From: Candidatus Enterosoma merdigallinarum
Lineage (GTDB): Bacteria; Bacillota_I; Bacilli_A; RFN20; CAG-288
Length of the DNA: 64,000 bases
Assembly (NCBI GenBank): GCA_018714385.1
Contig: DVNL01000002.1
Coordinates: 153,619-217,618 of the forward strand
Reading direction: 5' to 3'
The notes beneath the pieces were generated by a model. It did not search any database, was not told the origin of the DNA, and was given only the letters and a program-made list of their open reading frames with translations. Below are positions 33,092 to 42,124 of this stretch, one piece after another (the first letter of the stretch is position 1; every line of letters starts with the position of its first letter). The position numbers and the translations under genes were made by a program.

Positions 33092-34558
33092 TTGGCCAGA
33101 CTGTTTGATAGGATTCCGGGAGATCTCTTCTCCCCGCTGTCGAGAAAATACAAGGCGATCTATGCGTTCGCATTGGTCTGCCTCTATCGTTGCCTGAGAT
33201 TGTACAAGACGGACATCAAGAGAAGCGACTATGTCTCTCTTTTGAAAGGACAGGGACAGGAGCTTCTCGACCTCTTTTCCGTGGAGATGGATCAGCTCGA
33301 CGACAAGAGCGACGAGGAGAAGGTCGCCCCGGACAAGGGGGACGACGATCTCTCCGCCAAGATCAGCTATGTCGTCCGCAAGCTCTCGAGCTGCGGGTGG
33401 TTCATCCTGTCCAAGAATGCCAAGACGGGCGTGGAATACATCTACATCCCGGCCTATTCGATCCAGCTTTTGAAGCTGATCAACGATTTGACGACGGACG
33501 TCGGGACGTACCTGCCTCTCGTCCACCAGACCTATGCCGAGCTCAAGATGGAGGACGAGAAGGAGGACGATTATATGTATCGTTCCCTCCTCAATGCCCG
33601 TTCCAATGCCGATTCCATCGAAATGTCCGTCACCCTGCTCAAACAGCAGATCTGCGTCTTCGGCAATCGGCTCACCTCCGTCCTCGATCCCAACATCGCC
33701 TTGAAGCAGCACTTCGACGAATATCGCGTCTCCATTTCCGATAAGTACTACCACCCGATGAAGACGTTCGACTCCCTCGGCCTCTATTCCCAGCCGACGA
33801 TCGCCATTCTCAACCGCTGGCTCAAGAGCGAGCGCATCATCACCTTGATGGTCCGGGAGGCGAAGAGCGAGCCGGTCAATCGGGACAAGGACGAGGCAGA
33901 GATCGCAAAGAGCATCATCAAGACCATCAACGAGATCGTGGACATCTTCTCCCGCCTGACGGCCTCCTTCAACGACATCGACAGGGCGAACGCCAACTAT
34001 ACCGAGGCTGTCCAGAAGAAAGTCAACTATCTTTCCGCCACGGACAAGACCGTCAAGGGAAAGATCGACCGCATCATCCTGGCGATGGCAAGCGAGATCA
34101 AGGGAAATCCTGCCCTTCGCTATGAGGAGCTTCCCGTCTGCGAGAAGGCCAGGAACACTCTCGGCCTCTATCGTCAAGGCTATCTCGACAGCCGTTCCCT
34201 CACCATGCCCTTCAAGAGGGGGACTATCGAAGAAGGCGAGCCCCTTCCCATGGACGAGGACTTCTATCCCGACGAGCAGTTCGCCCTGTTCAGCCAGACT
34301 CTGGACAGCGAGCTCAACCGCTTTTCCGACACGGCCATCCTGGAATTCATCGATTCGTTGATGGCGGGGAAGGACGAGATGACCACCTATGACATCCCGA
34401 TACAGGACGCCGACCAGCTGGTATTGATGATCCTTGCCATCCTCAAGTGCAAGCTCAATCTCATCCCCTACCAGGCCGAGAAGGTCGAGGACAGGATCGA
34501 CTACGCCGGCTATTACATGCCGCTATACAAATTCACGAGAAAGAAGAGAGCGAGGTAG
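33092..34558 (+). CDS. jetA: Wadjet JetA / MksF-like kleisin subunit
   Basis: The protein has about 488 residues. The N-terminus LFDRIPGDLFSPLSRKYKAIYAFALVCLYR is the JetA (DUF5716) opening: a winged-helix region followed by long helices, as in MukF/MksF kleisins that bridge the SMC heads. The centre (250-330) is helical and charged. I favour the TTG start at 33092, about 9 bases after AAGGCGG; another TTG at 33071 adds seven residues without a site. First gene of jetA-jetB-jetC, 4 bases before jetB. The identity rests on motif resemblance plus the three-gene order. Confidence 0.82.
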   Translation: MARLFDRIPGDLFSPLSRKYKAIYAFALVCLYRCLRLYKTDIKRSDYVSLLKGQGQELLDLFSVEMDQLDDKSDEEKVAPDKGDDDLSAKISYVVRKLSSCGWFILSKNAKTGVEYIYIPAYSIQLLKLINDLTTDVGTYLPLVHQTYAELKMEDEKEDDYMYRSLLNARSNADSIEMSVTLLKQQICVFGNRLTSVLDPNIALKQHFDEYRVSISDKYYHPMKTFDSLGLYSQPTIAILNRWLKSERIITLMVREAKSEPVNRDKDEAEIAKSIIKTINEIVDIFSRLTASFNDIDRANANYTEAVQKKVNYLSATDKTVKGKIDRIILAMASEIKGNPALRYEELPVCEKARNTLGLYRQGYLDSRSLTMPFKRGTIEEGEPLPMDEDFYPDEQFALFSQTLDSELNRFSDTAILEFIDSLMAGKDEMTTYDIPIQDADQLVLMILAILKCKLNLIPYQAEKVEDRIDYAGYYMPLYKFTRKKRAR

Positions 34559-34562
34559 AAAA

Positions 34563-35282
34563 ATGTTCACTGAAGATTACGAAAAACTGACCCGGAGCGA
34601 GAGGACGCTCTTCTCCGAGGCGCTCAATGACCTGCTCTATCAATGCTTCATCGTCCGCAAGAGCTACGACAGGAAGAGCCGCATGTTCAAGGCGGATCCC
34701 GACTACCTTTTCATCGAGAGGCATTACTCCATGTTCGAGGATTATCTTTCCTATATGGACATGGACATCACCAAGTCCGACGAGGACGGCATCATCTTCG
34801 TCACTTCCGCCGCGGAGAAGAACCATCTGAGGATCGACACGGTGACGACCCTTATCGTCTATGCCCTGCGTTCCTACTATGAGGATGCGATTTCCAAGGC
34901 TCCCGAGGAGACCGAGGTCCTGATGACCTATGGCGCCCTCAACAGCCTTCTCCAGGAGACGGGCCTTTCCAATCTCACAAAGAGGCTTTCCTCCTCCACG
35001 ATCGCCTCGTCCTTGAGGACTTTGGATTCCTACAACGTGGTCAGCCGCGCCAACGGGACCTATGGCGATCCTTCCTACAGCTTCTTCATCCTTCCCACGA
35101 TCAAGTTCGTCATCTCCGCCGAGAAGATGAACGCCCTCTATGGTTTTTTGACCAAGCCCGAGCACGAGGAGGGCATCCTTGCCAATGCCTTCGATTCTTC
35201 CGTCGCTCCCAAGGAAGAGGAGAAGGAGGAAGAAGAGATGCCGAGGACGGGAGTGGACATCCCCGTCAGGGAGGATCTGTAA
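34563..35282 (+). CDS. jetB: Wadjet JetB / MksE-like subunit (DUF4194 type)
   Basis: The 239-residue protein contains two winged-helix-like halves and the MksE/JetB pattern: an early LLYQCFIVRKSYDR segment, then FIERHYSMFEDYLSYMDMDI and DTVTTLIVYALRSYYE. The C-terminal 25 residues are a Glu-rich tail. MksE binds the kleisin as a dimer. It sits 4 bases after jetA and directly abuts jetC, so the three are co-translated. Confidence 0.82.
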   Translation: MFTEDYEKLTRSERTLFSEALNDLLYQCFIVRKSYDRKSRMFKADPDYLFIERHYSMFEDYLSYMDMDITKSDEDGIIFVTSAAEKNHLRIDTVTTLIVYALRSYYEDAISKAPEETEVLMTYGALNSLLQETGLSNLTKRLSSSTIASSLRTLDSYNVVSRANGTYGDPSYSFFILPTIKFVISAEKMNALYGFLTKPEHEEGILANAFDSSVAPKEEEKEEEEMPRTGVDIPVREDL

Positions 35283-38200
35283 ATGAAGAACCTGGTCAAG
35301 CTGAGACTCATCAACTGGCACTACTTCTCCAACACGACGACGGACATCAAGAACATCACCTTCCTGACCGGACCCAACGGCACCGGAAAGTCGACCATCA
35401 TCGACGCGATGCAGATCCTCATCCTGGGATCGACGCGTCCGGACAATTTCAACAAGGCGGCAAACGAGAAAGGCCGCTCCGGCCGTTCCCTCCTCTCCTA
35501 TCTCCGGGGACAGACCGGCGTCAGCGACAGCGGGGCGGTCATCAACCTGAGGCCGGGGAATTTCACCTCCTACATCGCCATGGAAATCTTCGACGACCAG
35601 GAGGAGAGGACGTTCACCATGGGCGTCGTCTTCGACGTCGACAGCGCCGACAACGTCGACAAGCACTATTTCTATCTGGATTCTCCCTTTCCGGAGAACG
35701 GCTTCTCCAATTCCGATGCGGAGAAGAACTCCAAGAAGGTCCGCCCTCTGATGTATCGCGAGCTTTCTTCTTGGGTGAGGCAGAACTACAAGGCCAACCA
35801 CTTCCGTTTCTTCGATACCGACACGGATTACCAGAACTTCTCCAAGGAGGCCTTCGGAAACCTGCCCGACAAGTATTTCTCCCTCTTCAAGAAGGCGGTC
35901 TCCTTCGCCCCGATCAGCGACATCTCCTCCTTCATCACGGAATATATCTGCGACGTCGACAAGACCGTCGACATCGAACCGATGAAGAAGAACATCGAAC
36001 AGTACAAGATCCTCGAGCTTGAGGCGAAGAACCTGAAGTCCAAGGTCGAGAGGCTCGAGAAGATCAAGGAGACATACGAATCCTACCGTTCCTACGAGAA
36101 GAGGCTGGACATGCTCACCTACGTCAACTCCCGGGTCCTCTACGAGGAGAGCCGGAAGAAGCTTGGCGCCCTTGAGGACAAGCTTTCCGCGGACAACCGC
36201 CGCCTCATCGCCATCTCCGACCAGCTGGCGCTTTACGATTCCCAGATCGAGGAGCTCCGGCAGGATCTCTCCTCCTATCAGGCCAAGAAGCTCCAGAGCA
36301 GCAGCTATTCTTTGACCGAGAAGCTCTCCATGAAGAAGGACAACATCACCAAGCAGATCGCCTCCATCCAGATGCAGGTCTCCTCGGTCATGACAAGGCT
36401 CACCCACTATGTCCACGACTATCGGGATGTCTGCCAGTCCTTCCTCACCTTCTATTCCCAGTTCGATTCCAAGAGGCTGGGCGAGAAGGTCGCTCCTTCC
36501 TTCGACGAGCTGACGGAGCTTCTGCGCGACATCGTGGGCGAATGCCAGTCCCTGCTTTCGGCGATCGACACCGACAGCGTCGACTTCTCCGCCGTCAAGG
36601 CCTTCCGCAACGACATGGAGCATCTGAGGAACCTTGCCATCCAGACCCGGTCCCTCCTCAACAACGAGTTCTACCAGATCTCCGCCGATCTCCAGTCCCT
36701 CCAGAGGGATCTCAGCCAGGTCAACTCCGGCCAGAAGCCCTTTGCCCAGCTCGGCCCCAACTACATGGCCATCAAGACCGCTTTGGAGACGGCCCTCAAG
36801 AGCCGCCATTCCGATAGCTACGTCCACATCTATTGCGACCTTGTCGACGTCAACGACCCGGAATGGACCATGGCATTGGAAGCCGTCCTTTTCTCCCAGA
36901 AGTTCAACTTCTTCGTCAATCCCAAGTACTATGAGGAGGCAAACCGCATCCTCAAGGAGCTGACGGCGACATACCGCTACTATCGCGTCTCCCTTGTCGA
37001 CACGGAGAGGCTTCTTGCCGCCAACATCCGGGTCGACGACAATTCCGTCGCCGATCTCATCGACACGGAGGACGAGGGCGCCAGGGTCTATACGGACTAT
37101 CTTCTCGGCCGCATCCGCAAGTGCAAGACGTTCGAGGAGGCAAGGCGCTCTGGCTCCGGCCTTCTTAGCGACTGCACCGGCTATCGCGGCTTTGCCACCT
37201 GGTATCTGAACAAGGAAAACGCCAGGGTATTCTTCCTCGGCACGAAGGTCTCGAGCGATACGAAGGCCCTCTCCGCCAAGGACTACCAGGAGATGAACCG
37301 CCGCTATTCCCTCTTCTCCGAGGCGCTCAACAAGATCCAGAACCTCCTCACCCTCTCTGTCATGTCGGAAGCGGAGCTGCAGACCTACCAGGCGGACATC
37401 GACAGGACCGGGGAGATCGCCGGACTGCAGGAGAGTCTGACCAATGTCGACAGCGAGATGCACGATGCCTCCTTGGGCGACATGAACGAGGTCCAGAAGA
37501 AGATCGACGCCATCCAGGCGGACATCGACACCATCGGGAAGGAGAGGGAAGATCTCCTCACCGAGAGAGGATCCCTCATCAACGAGACCAGCCGCCTCAA
37601 TGCCGAGGAGATCCCCGTCGCCAGGAAGAACATGGAAGACTTCAAGAGGGAGATCTCCCGCTTCGACGAGAAGATCGTCAACGAGGAATACGATCCCTTC
37701 TTCAACAAGCTCATCGACGAGCAGCACATGTCCCTTCCCCAGATCCGCACCGAGGCAAGCCGCGAATACATCCAGGCCTCCAACAAGCAGAACTACGACA
37801 AGAGCAACCTGCTCCGTCTGCGTTCGGACTATTGCTCCGTCTATCACCTCAACTACGATACCGGGAACCTCGCCTCCAACGAGGAGTTCGACAAGGAGCT
37901 CGAGAACATCTCCAAGGTCATGCTCCCCGAATACGAGGAGAAGATCCAGCAGGCCCACGAGGCTTCCATCCGCGAGTTCAAGGACGATTTCGTCTACAAG
38001 CTCAGGACGAGCATCGAGACGGTCAACGCCCAGATCGACGAACTCAACCAGGCCCTCTCCGACAGCCATTTCGGAAGGGACACCTACCAGTTCAAGATCA
38101 CGCCGAACAAGGACTACATCGAGTATTACAACATGATCATGGATCCGCTCCTTCTGAAGGCCGGCGATGCCGAGCAGCTCTTCATGGAGAAGTACAAGAG

Positions 38201-38762
38201 CACCATGGACGACCTTTTCACCCTCATCTCCTCCTCCACCTCCGCCAAGGCCGAGGAAAGGGAGCAGGTCTTCCAGAACGTGAAGACCTTCACCTCCTAC
38301 ACGACCTACATCCTCTTCGACCTTCTGGTCATCCGCGGCGACGGCGAAAGCAGCCAGACGATCTCTCTCGGCCGTTCGTTCAAGAGCCAGTCCGGCGGCG
38401 AGACCCAGACGCCTTTCTACATCGCCATCCTGGCCTCCTTCGCCTCCCTCTGCCGCGCCAACAACCCCAAGGACAACAACACCCTGCGCCTTGTCATCTT
38501 CGACGAGGCCTTCTCCAAGATGGACTCCGCCCGTATCCGCCGCTCCACCGATCTTCTCCGCCAGTTCGGCCTCCAGGCCATCCTCTCCACGCCGAGCGAG
38601 AAGCTGAGGGATCTCGTCTCCTATGTCGACCTCATCCTTGTCGCCATCCACGACGAGAGAAGGAAGCGCTCCGGATTGGACGTCTACCAGGAGAAGAACA
38701 AGGAGAAGACGGAACCTCTCCCTGTCCCAGAGACGCCTGTTCCGCCCTCCGAAAGCGTCTGA
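35283..38762 (+). CDS. jetC: Wadjet JetC / MksB-like SMC ATPase
   Basis: The SMC-like protein has 1159 residues. The N-terminal head has LRLINWHYF and Walker A GPNGTGKST (30-38). Two long coiled-coil arms follow (about 250-500 and 690-960) around a hinge-like globular region (about 500-650, with the RYYRVSLVDTERLLAA type of JetC/MukB insert). The C-terminal head has signature SQSGGETQTPF (about 1036-1046) and Walker B LVIFDEAFSKMD (about 1068-1079). Such ATPases extrude DNA loops. In Wadjet this leads to cutting of circular plasmids by JetD, but no JetD gene follows; the operon ends in a terminator. Confidence 0.88.
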   Translation: MKNLVKLRLINWHYFSNTTTDIKNITFLTGPNGTGKSTIIDAMQILILGSTRPDNFNKAANEKGRSGRSLLSYLRGQTGVSDSGAVINLRPGNFTSYIAMEIFDDQEERTFTMGVVFDVDSADNVDKHYFYLDSPFPENGFSNSDAEKNSKKVRPLMYRELSSWVRQNYKANHFRFFDTDTDYQNFSKEAFGNLPDKYFSLFKKAVSFAPISDISSFITEYICDVDKTVDIEPMKKNIEQYKILELEAKNLKSKVERLEKIKETYESYRSYEKRLDMLTYVNSRVLYEESRKKLGALEDKLSADNRRLIAISDQLALYDSQIEELRQDLSSYQAKKLQSSSYSLTEKLSMKKDNITKQIASIQMQVSSVMTRLTHYVHDYRDVCQSFLTFYSQFDSKRLGEKVAPSFDELTELLRDIVGECQSLLSAIDTDSVDFSAVKAFRNDMEHLRNLAIQTRSLLNNEFYQISADLQSLQRDLSQVNSGQKPFAQLGPNYMAIKTALETALKSRHSDSYVHIYCDLVDVNDPEWTMALEAVLFSQKFNFFVNPKYYEEANRILKELTATYRYYRVSLVDTERLLAANIRVDDNSVADLIDTEDEGARVYTDYLLGRIRKCKTFEEARRSGSGLLSDCTGYRGFATWYLNKENARVFFLGTKVSSDTKALSAKDYQEMNRRYSLFSEALNKIQNLLTLSVMSEAELQTYQADIDRTGEIAGLQESLTNVDSEMHDASLGDMNEVQKKIDAIQADIDTIGKEREDLLTERGSLINETSRLNAEEIPVARKNMEDFKREISRFDEKIVNEEYDPFFNKLIDEQHMSLPQIRTEASREYIQASNKQNYDKSNLLRLRSDYCSVYHLNYDTGNLASNEEFDKELENISKVMLPEYEEKIQQAHEASIREFKDDFVYKLRTSIETVNAQIDELNQALSDSHFGRDTYQFKITPNKDYIEYYNMIMDPLLLKAGDAEQLFMEKYKSTMDDLFTLISSSTSAKAEEREQVFQNVKTFTSYTTYILFDLLVIRGDGESSQTISLGRSFKSQSGGETQTPFYIAILASFASLCRANNPKDNNTLRLVIFDEAFSKMDSARIRRSTDLLRQFGLQAILSTPSEKLRDLVSYVDLILVAIHDERRKRSGLDVYQEKNKEKTEPLPVPETPVPPSESV

Positions 38763-38780
38763 CCATTTTCCAGGACAAGA

Positions 38781-38806
38781 AAAGCCGCCCTCCAAGGCGG
38801 CTTTTT
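38781..38806 (+). terminator. Terminator after jetC
   Basis: AAAGCCGCC/GGCGGCTTT stem then T-run; it can also serve the convergent gene at 38826. Confidence 0.9.
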
Positions 38807-38825
38807 GCATGCTTCTTCTTTGTCT

Positions 38826-39077
38826 TTATCCCTTGAGGCCCCGGGCTTGCCTGTCCATGTCCTCGACGACGATGTCGTAGATCTCGCCAAGGCTCGAGCA
38901 GTATTCCAGGACCTTCCAGGGCTCGTTGGTGTGGAAGTGGATCTTGATGAGGCTGTCGTCCCCGACGGCGAGGAGACAATCCCCCTTGAAGTGGGTGCGG
39001 AAGTAGTCGTTTATGGCGTTCTCGTCGAGGCCCTTGCCTTCGATGAGAAGCTGCGTGTCATAGCGGAATTCGATCAT
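38826..39077 (-). CDS. Stand-alone FakA middle-domain-like protein (DAK/DegV-linked kinase family)
   Basis: The 83-residue protein reads MIEFRYDTQLLIEG, then LLAVGDDSLIKIHFHTNEPWKVLEYCSSLGEIYDIVVEDM. This matches the segment between the DhaL-like kinase and C-terminal domains of FakA/YloV-type fatty acid kinases (GDxxLVKVHVHTxxPGxVL). Neither the kinase domain nor the rest is encoded nearby, so it is a free-standing domain. ATG 39077 has GGAGG 8 bases upstream; longer upstream frames are not supported. Perhaps an accessory or regulatory piece of fatty acid kinase; that is inference. Confidence 0.7.
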   Translation of the reverse strand: MIEFRYDTQLLIEGKGLDENAINDYFRTHFKGDCLLAVGDDSLIKIHFHTNEPWKVLEYCSSLGEIYDIVVEDMDRQARGLKG

Positions 39078-39126
39078 TTTGCTGTCCTCCGATCCTTCCC
39101 AGTATAGCACGTCGACGGGACGGGAA

Positions 39127-39711
39127 TCAGAAAAAGAGGCTTCCGAAGAAACCGTCCAGGACGAAGCTGACGGCAGAAAGGAAAGTGTCCGTCCCGTCTT
39201 TTCTTTCCGGCTTCTCGTCATGGCATCCCGCAAGGGTCAATACGGCGACGTCTGAAGGACGCCTCGGCTCCATGGGGTGGAGAAAGAAGGAAAGAGGGGA
39301 GAGGAGAAATTGCCACAGGAGGAAGAGGCCGGTGAGGAAGAGAAGGGCGGAAGGGAGGAGGACGTAGCAACTTGTCCTTTCCGCAAAAAGGGAAAGTGTC
39401 TCCGGGAGGGAGAAGGCGAAAAGGAGGGCCGGTGCGACGACGATAGGAAGGAGGGCATAGCGGGAAAGGGGGCCTCCTCTCAAAGGGAAGAAGACGCCCG
39501 ACGCGAAAAGAAGGCCGAAGAGATAGAAGACGGAGAAAAAGACAATGCCGATTTCGGGCAGAGAGGAGAAAGAGGGAAGGAAGAAGGCGAGAAGAAAGGC
39601 GAGGAAAAGGAAGGAGAGGGCGAGGAGCGCCTTCGTCCACAGACGTTCCCGCCTGTAGGACGGGACGGAACTCAACAGACGATAGACCTGAAGTTTCCAA
39701 GGAGAAATCAT
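39127..39711 (-). CDS. Hypothetical membrane protein
   Basis: The 194-residue protein has four or five hydrophobic helices between residues 27 and 140, with a basic N-terminus (YRRERLWTK) and a charged loop before a hydrophobic C-terminus ending GSLFF. No family is recognised. AAGGAGG lies 7 bases before ATG 39711, and a TATAAT box sits just upstream (39738-39733, minus strand). The next gene on the strand (38826) starts 49 bases downstream, so they may be co-transcribed. Confidence 0.65.
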   Translation of the reverse strand: MISPWKLQVYRLLSSVPSYRRERLWTKALLALSFLFLAFLLAFFLPSFSSLPEIGIVFFSVFYLFGLLFASGVFFPLRGGPLSRYALLPIVVAPALLFAFSLPETLSLFAERTSCYVLLPSALLFLTGLFLLWQFLLSPLSFFLHPMEPRRPSDVAVLTLAGCHDEKPERKDGTDTFLSAVSFVLDGFFGSLFF

Positions 39712-39750
39712 CCGTAGGCCTCCTTTGCTCCCATTATATCAGGAAAAGAA

Positions 39751-39777
39751 AAGCCTCCCGGTTGTATCGGAAGGCTT
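39751..39777 (-). terminator. Terminator after the EF-G-like gene
   Basis: AAGCCTtCCG/CGGgAGGCTT stem followed by TTCTTTT on the minus strand. Confidence 0.85.
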
Positions 39778-39794
39778 TCTCTCGAAAGGACTCG

Positions 39795-41855
39795 CTACTT
39801 TTCTTCTTTGCGGTATTCCTTCAGGATCTGTTCCTGAAGCTTGAAGGGGACTTCTTCATAATCTTCGAAGACGAGGTTGAAATAGGCCGAGCCCTTGCTC
39901 AGGGCCTTGAGCTCGTTTGCGTATTCCTGGATCTCCGCCTCCGGGACGATGGCGACGACATCGAGGTTTCCCGATCCGTTCTCGTCGGTGGAGAGGATTC
40001 GCGCCCTTCTCTTGCTCAGATCGGAAAGGACGGCGCCGAGATATTCGTTTTCGCAATCGACCGTGATCCTGTCGTAGGGCTCAAGAAGGATGGGGACACA
40101 GCTTTCGTAGGCGTTCCGGAAGGCGAGGATGGCGGCGTTCTTGAAGGCCATCTCGTTGGAATCGACCGAATGCTGCTTGCCGTCAAGGAGGGTCGCCTTG
40201 ACATGGATGACCGGGGCGCCGATGAGGCCGCCGTTCTGGAGAGCCTCCAGGAATCCTTTCTCGACTGCCGGGAAGTATCCCTTGTCGATGTGGCCGCCGA
40301 AGACGGTGGACTCGAAGCCCGTCTTTTCGCTCGGCTCGAATCGCATCTGGACGACGCCATAGTAGCCGCTTCCGCCGGTCTGCTTGACGAAGCGCCCTTC
40401 CGCCTCGCCCGTCTTGGTGATGGTCTCGCGATAGGAGATGCGTATCTTCTCCAGGGAGAAATGGACGTCGTATTCGTCTCTCAGGCGGTCCAGGACATAG
40501 GTCATATGGGTCTTGGAGAGGGCACCCAGGAGAATCTGTCCTGTCGTTTCTTCTTTCCGCAAGGAAATGGTCGGATCCTCAAGCGACATCCTCGAGACGA
40601 TGGGGAAGAGCTTGTCGGAATCCTTCTTGCTGTCGGGGACGATAGCGTTGAAGTAGGTCGGCGTCGGATAGTGGACTTCCTTGAAGCGGACGGGACGGTT
40701 TTTGTCGGAGAGCGTATAGGAGAGACGGATATCCTCGAGCCTGGTCACGGCGGCGATATCGCCGGCTCCGACTTCGGAGACGGGCGTAAGCTTGTCTCCG
40801 CAAATCGAGAAGAGATTGTTGAGTTGGTATTCCCTGCCATTATTGAGACAGACGAGGCTATCGCCGGAATGGAGGACGCCGGATTGGACCTTGAACACGG
40901 ATACGAGCCCCTGATAGGCATTGTAGGTGTTTTTGAATACCATCAGCGATGTCGGCTCCTGGACGGCCGTCTTGATCTGGACGTCCTTTCCGTCCTTGTC
41001 GGTCGCCTCCAAAGGCTTGAGATCGCTGGGGGAAGGAAGATAGCTCACCAACATGTTGGTCAGAGTGTTGATGCCGATGTCCTTGGTGGCGGAGCCGACG
41101 ATGATGGGATAGAGCTCGCCTTTGAGGACGCCTTCCCTCAATCCGGTCTTGATCTCCTCGTTGGTGAAAGGCTCACCCGAGAAGAAACGCTCCAGCATGG
41201 CGTCGTTGACGGTGGCGACTGCTTCGCAAAGCCTGTTGTGGAGGGCGAAGACGATCTCCTTCTTGTCGTCGTAGATGACGTCGTCCTCGCAGGTGACCCC
41301 ATTGTATTTCCTGGCCTTGAGCTCGACGACGTTGACGAAGCCGTCGAAGTTTTCCTTCCTTCCGATGGGGTATGAGAAGGGGACGCACTTCTTTTCGTCC
41401 AGTTTCAGCTTGATTTCCTCGTAGAGGGCATTGAAGTCGACGTTTTCCTTGTCCATCTTGTTGAGGAAGAGGAACATGGGGACACCCCTCTTCTTCAAGA
41501 GACGGAAGGCCTTGACCGTACCCGTCTGGACGCCCTTGCTGGCATCGATGACGAGGATGGCCCCCTTGATGAGACGCGTGATTCCGATCGTCTCGAAGAT
41601 GAAGTCGTCATTGCCCGGCAGGTCGAGGAGATTGATCTTCGTCCCGTCATGCTCGATGGGGATGACAGAAGAGGAGATGGAGACTTGGCGATCCTTTTCC
41701 ATCGGGAGGCAGTCGGAGAGGGTGTTCTTCTTTTCGATGGTCCCCTTTTCTCGGATGAGACCGGCCTTGTAGGCGAGAGATTCGACGAGACTTGTCTTTC
41801 CGCTGCCTTGGTGGCCGACGACGGCGACATTGCGGATGTTTTCGGGATTGTGCAT
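39795..41855 (-). CDS. EF-G-like translational GTPase with altered G3 motif
   Basis: The 686-residue protein has the EF-G/EF-G2 domain order. G1 is GHQGSGKT (14-21) and G4 NKMD (132-135), with domain II-V sequences after (GGSGYYGVVQMRFEP, AVEKGFLEALQNGG). G3 reads DLPGN (78-82) instead of DTPGH, so the histidine that positions the attacking water is Asn. The same EF-G-like subfamily in other Firmicutes commonly has DTPGY there, so it belongs to that divergent group rather than being the main FusA. Its role is unclear (a specialised translocase, ribosome recycling or rescue factor). GGAG precedes the ATG, and a cre-like site overlaps the leader. Confidence 0.82.
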   Translation of the reverse strand: MHNPENIRNVAVVGHQGSGKTSLVESLAYKAGLIREKGTIEKKNTLSDCLPMEKDRQVSISSSVIPIEHDGTKINLLDLPGNDDFIFETIGITRLIKGAILVIDASKGVQTGTVKAFRLLKKRGVPMFLFLNKMDKENVDFNALYEEIKLKLDEKKCVPFSYPIGRKENFDGFVNVVELKARKYNGVTCEDDVIYDDKKEIVFALHNRLCEAVATVNDAMLERFFSGEPFTNEEIKTGLREGVLKGELYPIIVGSATKDIGINTLTNMLVSYLPSPSDLKPLEATDKDGKDVQIKTAVQEPTSLMVFKNTYNAYQGLVSVFKVQSGVLHSGDSLVCLNNGREYQLNNLFSICGDKLTPVSEVGAGDIAAVTRLEDIRLSYTLSDKNRPVRFKEVHYPTPTYFNAIVPDSKKDSDKLFPIVSRMSLEDPTISLRKEETTGQILLGALSKTHMTYVLDRLRDEYDVHFSLEKIRISYRETITKTGEAEGRFVKQTGGSGYYGVVQMRFEPSEKTGFESTVFGGHIDKGYFPAVEKGFLEALQNGGLIGAPVIHVKATLLDGKQHSVDSNEMAFKNAAILAFRNAYESCVPILLEPYDRITVDCENEYLGAVLSDLSKRRARILSTDENGSGNLDVVAIVPEAEIQEYANELKALSKGSAYFNLVFEDYEEVPFKLQEQILKEYRKEEK

Positions 41856-41868
41856 GTCTTTTCTCCTT

Positions 41869-41882
41869 TGGAAACGCTTACA
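41869..41882 (-). promoter_or_regulatory. cre-like site in the EF-G-like gene leader
   Basis: TGTAAGCGTTTCCA on the minus strand, one mismatch to the cre consensus, between a TATACT box and the GGAG site. Confidence 0.45.
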
Positions 41883-41971
41883 TCAAGTATACAATAAAGC
41901 CCGGCGCAGGAAAAGGAAAAGAGGCGAGAAATCGGGGAAATTCGCTTTTCAAGACAATGCAGGTGTTTTGC

Positions 41972-41985
41972 TGAAGGCGTTTACT
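41972..41985 (+). promoter_or_regulatory. Second, weaker cre-like site upstream of glgC
   Basis: TGAAGGCGTTTACT, two mismatches to consensus, about 140 bases before the main cre of glgC; spacing could allow looping. Confidence 0.4.
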
Positions 41986-41998
41986 TTTTCTTTACGAT

Positions 41999-42026
41999 TT
42001 GACAAATCGCTGAATTGTTTTGTCAA
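41999..42026 (+). repeat. Inverted repeat between the two cre sites
   Basis: TTGACAAA and TTTGTCAA flank 12 bases upstream of the glgC -10. It is a possible operator or a cruciform; the binding protein is unknown. Confidence 0.35.
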
Positions 42027-42095
42027 TTCAAGAATGAAAAGGCGGAAATTGGGCGTTTTTCACGATTTCGTCTTTCCTATACAATTTTTGTGTTT

Positions 42096-42101
42096 TATAA
42101 T
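42096..42101 (+). promoter_or_regulatory. -10 box of the glgCDA operon
   Basis: TATAAT 10 bases before the cre at 42111; the -35 is poor. Confidence 0.6.
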
Positions 42102-42110
42102 TACTAATGT

Positions 42111-42124
42111 TGAAAGCGTTTACA
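42111..42124 (+). promoter_or_regulatory. cre operator of glgCDA
   Basis: TGAAAGCGTTTACA matches the cre consensus at every defined position. It begins about 3 bases after the expected transcription start, a repressing position, with the AAGGAGG of glgC just after it. Confidence 0.75.

Noticed and set aside
34533-38810. A 1425-codon open frame on the minus strand across jetB-jetC
   Set aside because: It mirrors jetB and jetC. The strong third-position codon bias of the core genes removes stops on the opposite strand. The translated text has no domain motifs, and the plus-strand genes have Walker motifs and ribosome sites.
38807-39077. A JetD gene downstream of jetC
   Set aside because: The only gene here is an 83-residue FakA-like domain on the opposite strand; no TOPRIM nuclease motif was found on either side of the operon.
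41999-42026. TTGACA at 41999 as the -35 of glgC
   Set aside because: No -10-like hexamer lies 16-18 bases downstream; the TATAAT at 42096 is far away.
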